A stretch of 12,063 nucleotides of DNA. It comes from Rhodoferax sp. (GTDB lineage Bacteria > Pseudomonadota > Gammaproteobacteria > Burkholderiales > Burkholderiaceae_C). This document shows, one piece after another, positions 7,069 to 12,063 of this stretch. The notes below the pieces were generated by a model. That model made no database searches and was not told the origin of the DNA. It worked only from the letters and a program-made list of their open reading frames with translations. The stretch spans positions 1 to 12,063 of the forward strand of contig JAIPDA010000052.1 in NCBI GenBank assembly GCA_021737905.1, in the 5' to 3' direction. A program made the position numbers and the translations under genes. How positions within the stretch are numbered: position 1 is the stretch's first letter; every line of letters begins with the position of its first letter.

Positions 7069-7070
7069 TC

Positions 7071-8390
7071 TCAGTGGAACTGCTCTTCTTCTGTGGAGCC
7101 GGTCAAGGCCGTCACGCTGGACTTGCCGCCCTGGATCGCCGTGGTGACATCGTCAAAGTAGCCGGTACCGACTTCCTGCTGGTGGGACACGAAGGTGTAG
7201 CCGCGCTCGCGGGCTGCAAATTCGGGCTCTTGCACTTTCTCGACGTAAGCCGTCATGCCGCGTTTGACATAGTCCTGCGACAGGTCGTACATGTTGAACC
7301 ACATCGAGTGAATGCCGGCCAGCGTGATGAACTGGTACTTGTAACCCATGGCACCGAGCTCGCGCTGGAACTTGGCAATGGTCGCATCGTCCAGATTTTT
7401 CTTCCAGTTGAACGACGGCGAGCAGTTGTAAGCCAGCATCTTGCCGGGATGAACCTTGTGTACCGCGTCCGCAAACTTCTTGGCAAAAGCCAGGTCTGGC
7501 GTGCCGGTTTCGCACCACACCAAGTCGGCGTAATGTGCGTAAGCATTGGCGCGGGCAATCGCCTGGTCAATGCCCTTGCGGGTCTTGTAAAAACCTTCGG
7601 ACGTGCGATCGCCGGTGAGGAAGGGTTTGTCGATCTCGTCATAGTCAGAGGTCAGCAAATCAGCCGCTTCAGCGTCTGTGCGGGCAATCACCAGGGTGGG
7701 CACGCCGCAAACGTCAGCGGCCATGCGGGCAGCGATCAGTTTCTGGCAGGACTCGCGGGTCGGCAAGAGCACCTTGCCTCCCATGTGGCCGCACTTCTTG
7801 ACCGAAGCCAGCTGGTCTTCCCAGTGCACAGCGCCAGCGCCGGCCTTGATCATGGCCTTCATCAACTCAAACGCGTTGAGCACGCCGCCAAAGCCGGCTT
7901 CGGCATCGGCCACGATGGGTGCGAAGTAATCCACAAAGTCCTTGTCGCCGGCGTCAATGCCTTTGGAGTGCTGGATTTCGTCAGCACGGCGGAAGGTGTT
8001 GTTCATGCTCTCAACGACCTTGGGCACCGAGTCCACAGGGTACAAGGACTGGTCGGGGTACATCGACGAGTAAGTGTTGTTGTCAGCAGCCACCTGCCAG
8101 CCGGAGAGGTAAATCGCCTTGACGCCGGCTTTGACCTGCTGCATGGCCTGCCCCCCGGTGAGCGCGCCCAGGGTATTGACGTAGGGCTGTGTGTGCAAGA
8201 AGTTCCACAGCTTTTCTGCGCCGCGGCGAGCCAGGGTGTACTCAATGGGAAATGATCCGCGCAAGCGCACCACATCGGCGGCGCTGTAACCACGCCGGAT
8301 GCCTTTCCAGCGTGGGTTGGTGGCCCAGTCTTTTTCAAGGCTGGTAATTTGCTGTTCGCGGCTGAGTTGTTCAGTCAAAGTCTGTGGCAT
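7071..8390 (-). CDS. aceA: Isocitrate lyase
   Basis: Cleaves isocitrate to glyoxylate and succinate, the first step of the glyoxylate shunt, allowing growth on acetate or fatty acids; a soluble cytoplasmic Mg-dependent homotetramer in this family. The product has 439 residues (E. coli 434). Visible motifs are SGWQ (96-99), DAEAGFGG (162-169), HWEDQ (189-193), the catalytic signature KKCGH (198-202, Cys200), WCETGTPD (292-299), NCSPSFNW (322-329) and the C-terminal QEVGTGYFD. The start is ATG 8390 (MPQTLTEQLSREQQ), with Shine-Dalgarno GGAG 7 nt upstream. An in-frame extension of 31 residues to 8483 lies in the leader hairpin and is not protein-like. It is a single-gene unit ending at a strong terminator. 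The upstream region has two related palindromes and a structured leader, so it is probably tightly regulated by carbon source. No malate synthase gene is in the window. Confidence 0.98.
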   Translation of the reverse strand: MPQTLTEQLSREQQITSLEKDWATNPRWKGIRRGYSAADVVRLRGSFPIEYTLARRGAEKLWNFLHTQPYVNTLGALTGGQAMQQVKAGVKAIYLSGWQVAADNNTYSSMYPDQSLYPVDSVPKVVESMNNTFRRADEIQHSKGIDAGDKDFVDYFAPIVADAEAGFGGVLNAFELMKAMIKAGAGAVHWEDQLASVKKCGHMGGKVLLPTRESCQKLIAARMAADVCGVPTLVIARTDAEAADLLTSDYDEIDKPFLTGDRTSEGFYKTRKGIDQAIARANAYAHYADLVWCETGTPDLAFAKKFADAVHKVHPGKMLAYNCSPSFNWKKNLDDATIAKFQRELGAMGYKYQFITLAGIHSMWFNMYDLSQDYVKRGMTAYVEKVQEPEFAARERGYTFVSHQQEVGTGYFDDVTTAIQGGKSSVTALTGSTEEEQFH

Positions 8391-8420
8391 GCGTTCACTC
8401 CAAAAAGTTAAAGAAAAAGT

Positions 8421-8480
8421 CAGCGCAGACAGCTGTTGGCGTCCATTTTGCGAATGGGTTACGCGCCAAAAACTGCGCTG
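8421..8480 (-). promoter_or_regulatory. Nested hairpin followed by T-tract in the aceA 5' leader
   Basis: In minus sense CAGCGCAG (8480-8473) pairs exactly with CTGCGCTG (8428-8421). Inside it TTGGCG pairs with CGCCAA (or GCGT with ACGC), and innermost CCATT pairs with AATGG over a five-base loop. Directly after comes ACTTTTTCTTTAACTTTTTGGAG, which leads into the aceA ribosome-binding site. This resembles a terminator or attenuator placed in the leader. It could instead be an mRNA-stabilising element or a ribosome-binding-site control. Confidence 0.5.
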
Positions 8481-8496
8481 CACTCACCTTCACTTT

Positions 8497-8514
8497 AAGT
8501 CTTATAGAAGACTT
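8497..8514. promoter_or_regulatory. Palindromic operator candidate 1 (aceA-proximal)
   Basis: AAGTCTTATAGAAGACTT: perfect 7-bp arms around ATAG. It shares the TCTTATA core with the second palindrome, whose centre is exactly 30 bp away. It is probably bound by a dimeric regulator; the family is unknown to me, though GntR-type regulators bind palindromes of this kind. Confidence 0.6.
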
Positions 8515-8526
8515 TTTGCAATTCTG

Positions 8527-8544
8527 ATATCTTATATAAGATAT
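8527..8544. promoter_or_regulatory. Palindromic operator candidate 2
   Basis: ATATCTTATATAAGATAT is an exact 18-bp palindrome overlapping the -10 of the best aceA promoter candidate. A repressor bound here would block that promoter. Confidence 0.6.
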
Positions 8545-8566
8545 AAATTTAAATGTTTTAAATCAA
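8538..8566 (-). promoter_or_regulatory. Candidate aceA promoter
   Basis: In minus sense, TTGATT (8566-8561), a 17-base spacer and TATCTT (8543-8538), each 4 of 6 to consensus. Transcription would begin near 8530, giving a leader of about 140 bases that includes palindrome 1 and the nested hairpin. The AT-richness makes chance matches likely. Confidence 0.35.
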
Positions 8567-8760
8567 TGACTTAAATACTAAATATCATTATATGGAAATA
8601 TTTTTCTTATATTGAGAAAAAAATGCGGCGATGCAACACTTGAATATTCCGCATTACGAAACGATTTTTCCAAATATCTGCCCCTGGGGAATGCCTCAAG
8701 CAAAAACAAAGTCAGGCATCATTCGCAAAGAAGATCCACACCAGCAATGAGCACCCCCCC

Positions 8761-9696
8761 ATGAATCGCTTTTTCGCCTATGGATGCCTGGCGCTAAGCA
8801 TGGCGCTGGTGGGCAGCTATGTAGCGCTGTCAAAGCCCCTGGTGGCCGCATTGCCGGTTTTTTTGCTGGCCTGGTTGCGCTTTGGCGTGGGCGGCATGGC
8901 CATGCTGCACTGGCTCAAAAAACCAGCCGATGAAGCGCCTATGAACCGGTCCACGCGGCAATTGGTGTTTTTAGAGTCTTTTCTTGGCAACTTTCTTTTT
9001 TCAATATGCATGCTCTACGGCGTGGCGCTGACCGGCGCCGTGGCGGCGGGTGTGATCATGGCGTCCATACCAGCAGCGGTGGCCGTGATGAGTTTTTTGT
9101 TTCTGCGCGAGCAAGTGCGAAGGCGCACCTGGGCAGCAGTAGCTTGCGCGGTCGCAGGCATCAGCTTGCTGTCGCTGGCCAGCAGCCCGCATGCGCAGCC
9201 AGAAGTCAGCAACACAACTACGCAGGCGCAGTGGCTGGGACATCTGCTGCTGATAGGGGCGGTGCTTTGCGAAGCCGCTTATGCCGTGATCGGTAAAAAA
9301 CTAAGCGGTGTTCTGGGTCCAAAACGCATCACGGCCTTGATCAATGTGTGGGGTTTCATCTTGATGACGCCGCTGGGTTTGTGGGTGGCCCGTGACTTTG
9401 ACTTTGGCGCAGTTACCGCACCCACCTGGGCGCTGTTTGTCTTTTACGCGCTGGCCGCCAGCGTCTGGAGCGTGTGGTTATGGATGACCGGTCTGCGTCA
9501 TATACCAGCCCACCAGGCGGGGATTTTCACAGTGATGCTGCCCATCAGCGCCACCTTGGTCGGCGTGTGGGTATTGGGCGAAACACTGGGGCCGGCACAC
9601 ATCGCAGCTTTCGCTCTGGCACTGGCCGGGGTTGGCCTGGCGACCTGGCCAGACAAAACTGTCACTCACATGGCGGCGTCAAAAAGAACCGGTTAG
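8761..9696 (+). CDS. EamA/DMT-family membrane transporter
   Basis: Drug/metabolite transporter superfamily protein with two EamA repeats, an inner-membrane exporter whose substrate cannot be read from sequence; relatives export amino acids or other metabolites. The 311-residue product has about ten hydrophobic segments. Repeat 1 (about 5-140) includes the conserved YVALSKPLVAALPVF start, LRFGVGGMAML, LTGAVAAGVIMASIPAAVAVMSFLFLREQVRR-like text and a fourth-helix AGISLLSL. Repeat 2 (about 158-298) includes EAAYAVIGKKL, PAHQAGIFTVMLPISATLVGV and WVLGETLGPAH. A loop rich in Gln, Ser and Thr (142-157) joins the repeats. The start at ATG 8761 has no good Shine-Dalgarno and follows a run of seven C. 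It is the only complete plus-strand gene in the window, divergent from aceA and convergent with potI, whose stop codon its own stop overlaps. Confidence 0.9.
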   Translation: MNRFFAYGCLALSMALVGSYVALSKPLVAALPVFLLAWLRFGVGGMAMLHWLKKPADEAPMNRSTRQLVFLESFLGNFLFSICMLYGVALTGAVAAGVIMASIPAAVAVMSFLFLREQVRRRTWAAVACAVAGISLLSLASSPHAQPEVSNTTTQAQWLGHLLLIGAVLCEAAYAVIGKKLSGVLGPKRITALINVWGFILMTPLGLWVARDFDFGAVTAPTWALFVFYALAASVWSVWLWMTGLRHIPAHQAGIFTVMLPISATLVGVWVLGETLGPAHIAAFALALAGVGLATWPDKTVTHMAASKRTG

Positions 9697-10538
9697 TGAA
9701 GGGAAGCCGCACGCATGTCGCGCAGGCGCTGCCGGTGCTGCCGCGCCTCATACACGCTGTAAGCAATGATGCCTATGCTCACCACGGCAATCAACAAAGT
9801 GGCTGCGGCATAAATCGATGGGTTGATGCCACGGCGGGCATAACTGAAAATCACTTGCGGCAGCGTGGTCACGCCGGGGCCCGAGAGAAATTCAGAGATC
9901 ACCACGTCGTCAAATGACAAGGTGAAGGTCAACAACCAAGCCGCCACCATGGCAGGCGCAATGCTTGGCAGCGTCACCAGAAAAAAGACCTGTAATGGCC
10001 GGCAGCCCAAATCCATGGCAGCTTCCTCAATGGACCTGTCGACCTCCCGCAGGCGCGACTGAATCACCACGGCAGCGTATGCCATGCCCAGCAGGGTGTG
10101 GCCAATCACGATGGTGCCCATGCCGCGGTCAGGCCAACCCACGGCACGCTGCACAGCCACCATCAAAAGCAACAAAGCCAGGCCGATGATCACCTCCGGC
10201 ATGATCAGGGGTGCATTGACCAGTCCGATGAAAAGCGGCCTGCCACGAAAACGCTCATAGCGCACCAGAACGAATGCAGCCAAGGCGCCGAGGACCGCAG
10301 ACAAGCTGGCCGTCACCAGGGCCACCTTGAGTGAGAGTAAAAAACCATCGACCAGTCGCGAGTCCGCCCACAAGGCGCTGTACCAGCGCAGCGAAAAACC
10401 GGTAAAAACCCCGTCCTGACGCGTGCTGTTGAAAGAAAAAACCACCAAAAAAGCCAGCGGAGCGTACAGAAAAAAATAGACCGCAGCCAACCAAAAGCGT
10501 CCGAAATTGGCCAGCATAAAACGATGGACAGCCCGCAT
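9693..10538 (-). CDS. potI: Polyamine ABC transporter, inner-membrane permease (PotI/PotC type)
   Basis: Second permease of a putrescine/spermidine-type ABC importer. The 281-residue product has six predicted membrane segments (about 15-36, 66-91, 104-128, 141-160, 193-212, 244-262). The EAA loop that docks on the ATPase is EEAAMDLGCRPLQVFFLVT (171-189). PotI/PotC features include YAPLAFLVVFSFNSTR near the start, APLIMPEVIIGLAL, and TFTLSFDDVVISEFLSGPG around the fifth helix. The start ATG 10538 lies one base after the potH stop (TGATATG), with no strong Shine-Dalgarno, so it is probably translated by coupling. The 3' end overlaps the EamA gene's stop codon. I call potI rather than potC by similarity to the PotFGHI style and operon order; substrate specificity (putrescine, spermidine or other) is not settled. 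Confidence 0.88.
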   Translation of the reverse strand: MRAVHRFMLANFGRFWLAAVYFFLYAPLAFLVVFSFNSTRQDGVFTGFSLRWYSALWADSRLVDGFLLSLKVALVTASLSAVLGALAAFVLVRYERFRGRPLFIGLVNAPLIMPEVIIGLALLLLMVAVQRAVGWPDRGMGTIVIGHTLLGMAYAAVVIQSRLREVDRSIEEAAMDLGCRPLQVFFLVTLPSIAPAMVAAWLLTFTLSFDDVVISEFLSGPGVTTLPQVIFSYARRGINPSIYAAATLLIAVVSIGIIAYSVYEARQHRQRLRDMRAASLH

Positions 10539-10539
10539 A

Positions 10540-11493
10540 TCAGTTCGCCGATGCTGCGCGCGTCTGGGCGCTGTAGTGGTAATAAAGTGCCAGGGGGAAA
10601 AGAATCAGACAAACCATCACCACCGCCAATGCGCAAGCGCGGGGCCAGTTGTTGCTGCTGAACATCTCGTCCCAGACGACACGCCCGATCATGATGTTTT
10701 CTGCCCCACCCAGAAGGGAGGGGATCACGAATTCACCCACACTGGGAATGAACACCAGCATGGCGCCGGAGACGATGCCGGCCTTGCTCAGCGGCACAGT
10801 GATCAGCCAAAAAGCCTTCCAAGGGCCGGCGCCCAGATCATGTGCAGCCTCCAACAATCGAAAATCCATTTTCACCAGCGTCGCATACAGCGGTAAAACC
10901 ATGAAAGGCAGGTAAACATAGGTCATGCCCACCAGCATGGAGACATCGGTGTAAAGCATGACAATGGGCGCATCAATGAGACCCACAGCCATCAAGGCGT
11001 TATTGATCACGCCCTGGTCTGCCAGGATGCCCTTCCAGGCATAAACCCGCAGCAAAAACGAAGTCCAGAAAGGCAGCATCACCATCATCAGCAAGGCCGG
11101 GCGAATACTGGGCCGGGCACGCGCAATGAAATACGCAAACGGGTAACCAATCAGCAGACAAAAAACCGTCGTGAAAAAAGCATACTTCAGCGAAGTTATG
11201 TAGGCGTCCAAGTAGATGGTCTGACCCAGTCCGGTGGCAGCCAACCCTGCGCTGTCGGCGGCCGCCCGGAAAATGGCCGCGTAGTTATCAAACTTAAAGA
11301 GCCAGCGCCAGGTGCCGTCTGATGAATCGAACAAGGGTGCGAACGGGTCAATGCCGCTGCCCATGTCCGTGATGCTGATGCGCAGCAGTATCAAAAACGG
11401 CACAACGAAAAAGACCCCCAGCCACACAAAGGGCACGCCAATCACAAAACGTCGCCCGGGCATGAAAGTTTGCGCCGTATCAAACTTCACCAC
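10540..11493 (-). CDS. potH: Polyamine ABC transporter, inner-membrane permease (PotH/PotB type)
   Basis: First permease of the polyamine importer; it forms the membrane channel with PotI. The 317-residue product has six main hydrophobic segments (first about 17-38, the rest from about 100 to 305). It has a long periplasmic stretch after helix 1 (about 43-95) as in PotH, the motif LPFWTSFLLRVYAWKGIL (140-157), and the EAA loop LEAAHDLGAGPWKAFWLIT (214-232). The conserved IPSVGEFVIPSLLGG follows. There are two tandem GTG codons (11493 and 11490) and an ATG at 11463. The Shine-Dalgarno GAGGA, which overlaps the potG stop TGA, lies 4 bases before the first GTG and 7 before the second, so the second may be the true start. 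The gap to potG is seven bases. Confidence 0.9.
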   Translation of the reverse strand: MVKFDTAQTFMPGRRFVIGVPFVWLGVFFVVPFLILLRISITDMGSGIDPFAPLFDSSDGTWRWLFKFDNYAAIFRAAADSAGLAATGLGQTIYLDAYITSLKYAFFTTVFCLLIGYPFAYFIARARPSIRPALLMMVMLPFWTSFLLRVYAWKGILADQGVINNALMAVGLIDAPIVMLYTDVSMLVGMTYVYLPFMVLPLYATLVKMDFRLLEAAHDLGAGPWKAFWLITVPLSKAGIVSGAMLVFIPSVGEFVIPSLLGGAENIMIGRVVWDEMFSSNNWPRACALAVVMVCLILFPLALYYHYSAQTRAASAN

Positions 11494-11500
11494 GGTGTCC

Positions 11501-12063
11501 TCATTGCGTCAGCAGCACAGGGGCGGCGCTATCCCACCAGAAAAACACCGCATCGCCCCAGGTGATGGGGCTCTGATCTTGCCGGGCAGCGTTGCTCTCG
11601 GTGATCTTGACCGATTTACCGCTGGGCATTTCCACAATGAAAGTGCTGTAGCTGCCAAAGTAAGCAATCTCAAGCACCTTTCCAGTGAACAGGTTGTCCC
11701 TCACCTGTGGCCGCGATTTGGCAATGTGAATTTTTTCAGGCCGCACCGCGACCGAAACCGCAGTTCCAGCAGGATGGTTTGTGCCGGAAATGCTCTGGGC
11801 CAGGGACACAACACCATCTGCGCTGCTGATGTCACAGCGGTCCAGTGCAGTGTGCTGAAGCTGACCCTCAAACAAATTGACGTTACCAATGAAATCCGCC
11901 ACGAAACGGCAATTCGGTTGCTCGTAGATTTCGCGCGGTGTACCCACCTGCAACACCCTGCCCTGGCGCATGACGGCGATACGCGAGGCCATGGTCATGG
12001 CCTCTTCCTGGTCATGGGTGACCATCACGCAAGTCACACCCACAGCCTCGATGATATTGACCA
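11501..12063 (-). CDS. potG: Polyamine ABC transporter ATP-binding protein, C-terminal part (5' end beyond window)
   Basis: ATPase subunit that powers polyamine uptake through PotH/PotI. The window has only the last 186 residues; the Walker A, Q-loop and signature motif lie beyond the right edge. The visible part opens in the D-loop-to-H-loop stretch VNIIEAVGVTCVMVTHDQEEAM, which has the switch histidine. It runs through GTPREIYEQPNCRFVADFIG and into a TOBE-type C-terminal domain (VAVRPEKIHI, GKVLEIAYFGSYSTFIVE, WGDAVFFWWDSAAPVLLT). This is the PotA/PotG pattern. The frame is open to the edge. It sits seven bases before potH in a potG-potH-potI operon; a PotF-type binding protein would be expected further upstream, outside the window. 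Confidence 0.92.
   Translation of the reverse strand, partial: VNIIEAVGVTCVMVTHDQEEAMTMASRIAVMRQGRVLQVGTPREIYEQPNCRFVADFIGNVNLFEGQLQHTALDRCDISSADGVVSLAQSISGTNHPAGTAVSVAVRPEKIHIAKSRPQVRDNLFTGKVLEIAYFGSYSTFIVEMPSGKSVKITESNAARQDQSPITWGDAVFFWWDSAAPVLLTQ

Larger units (their letters stand above)
8391..8760. promoter_or_regulatory. 370-bp divergent regulatory region between aceA and the EamA gene
   Basis: No credible gene lies here. From left to right it holds the aceA ribosome-binding site, a T-rich tract and a nested hairpin in the aceA leader (8421-8480). Next are two 18-bp palindromes (8497-8514 and 8527-8544), followed by a strongly AT-rich stretch (about 8540-8625). Nearer the EamA gene are inverted repeats AATGCGG/CCGCATT (8622-8628, 8649-8655) and ATGCCT/AGGCAT (8691-8696, 8714-8719), the short palindrome CCCCTGGGG near 8681, and a C7 run just before the EamA start. 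I could not pick a convincing plus-strand promoter, though several AT-rich -10-like hexamers occur. Confidence 0.6.

Noticed and set aside
5659..7161. A 500-codon open frame on the plus strand
   Set aside because: It lies antisense to thrS, whose translation matches the family with all zinc and editing residues. The long opposite frame is a by-product of biased third-position GC.
7017..8255. A 412-codon open frame on the plus strand
   Set aside because: It is antisense to aceA, which is a full-length, motif-complete isocitrate lyase; no ribosome-binding site or family features support the opposite frame.
8391..8483. A 31-residue N-terminal extension of isocitrate lyase
   Set aside because: The extension covers the leader hairpin, lacks a ribosome-binding site and is absent from the family; ATG 8390 has a good Shine-Dalgarno.
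1..12063. CRISPR arrays, tRNA or rRNA genes, insertion sequences, toxin-antitoxin or defence genes
   Set aside because: Looked for by eye on both strands; no direct-repeat arrays, cloverleaf structures, transposase-like proteins or defence-type domains were seen.

Overview
The window looks like chromosomal DNA of a betaproteobacterium, most likely order Burkholderiales and close to Comamonadaceae. This rests on the gene order, the style of the proteins as I remember them, a TAAAAT-type -10 box and a base composition in the mid-50s % GC by eye. No rRNA, tRNA, CRISPR array, insertion sequence or phage gene is visible. The genes are ordinary housekeeping and transport genes; the less ordinary material is in the spacers between them.

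Region 1 (1-6972, minus strand) is the conserved translation cluster thrS-infC-rpmI-rplT-pheS-pheT. It encodes threonyl-tRNA synthetase, initiation factor IF3, ribosomal proteins L35 and L20, and both phenylalanyl-tRNA synthetase subunits. pheT runs off the left edge. infC begins at a non-canonical ATC codon. The infC-rpmI spacer (286 bp) holds three clear hairpins and a weaker one, and the rplT-pheS spacer (131 bp) holds a 12-bp hairpin with a GCAA loop. These lie where autoregulation (L20) and attenuation (pheST) act in enteric bacteria, so this operon may be controlled mainly at the RNA level.

Region 2 (6973-8760) holds aceA (isocitrate lyase, glyoxylate shunt, minus strand). Its 3' side is a 52-bp gap carrying a candidate thrS promoter and then a strong symmetrical terminator hairpin that also falls in the thrS 5' leader. 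Its 5' side is a 370-bp AT-rich divergent region with two 18-bp palindromes sharing the core TCTTATA, their centres exactly 30 bp apart. Between these and aceA is a nested hairpin followed by a T-rich tract in the leader.

Region 3 (8761-12063) holds a plus-strand EamA/DMT-family exporter gene. It converges on a minus-strand polyamine ABC-transport operon (potG partial, then potH and potI). The exporter and potI stop codons overlap by 3 bases. potG, potH and potI are packed with gaps of 7 and 1 bases, which suggests translational coupling.

I see no previously undescribed multi-gene system. The observations most worth following are the regulatory structures around aceA and in the thrS-pheT operon.
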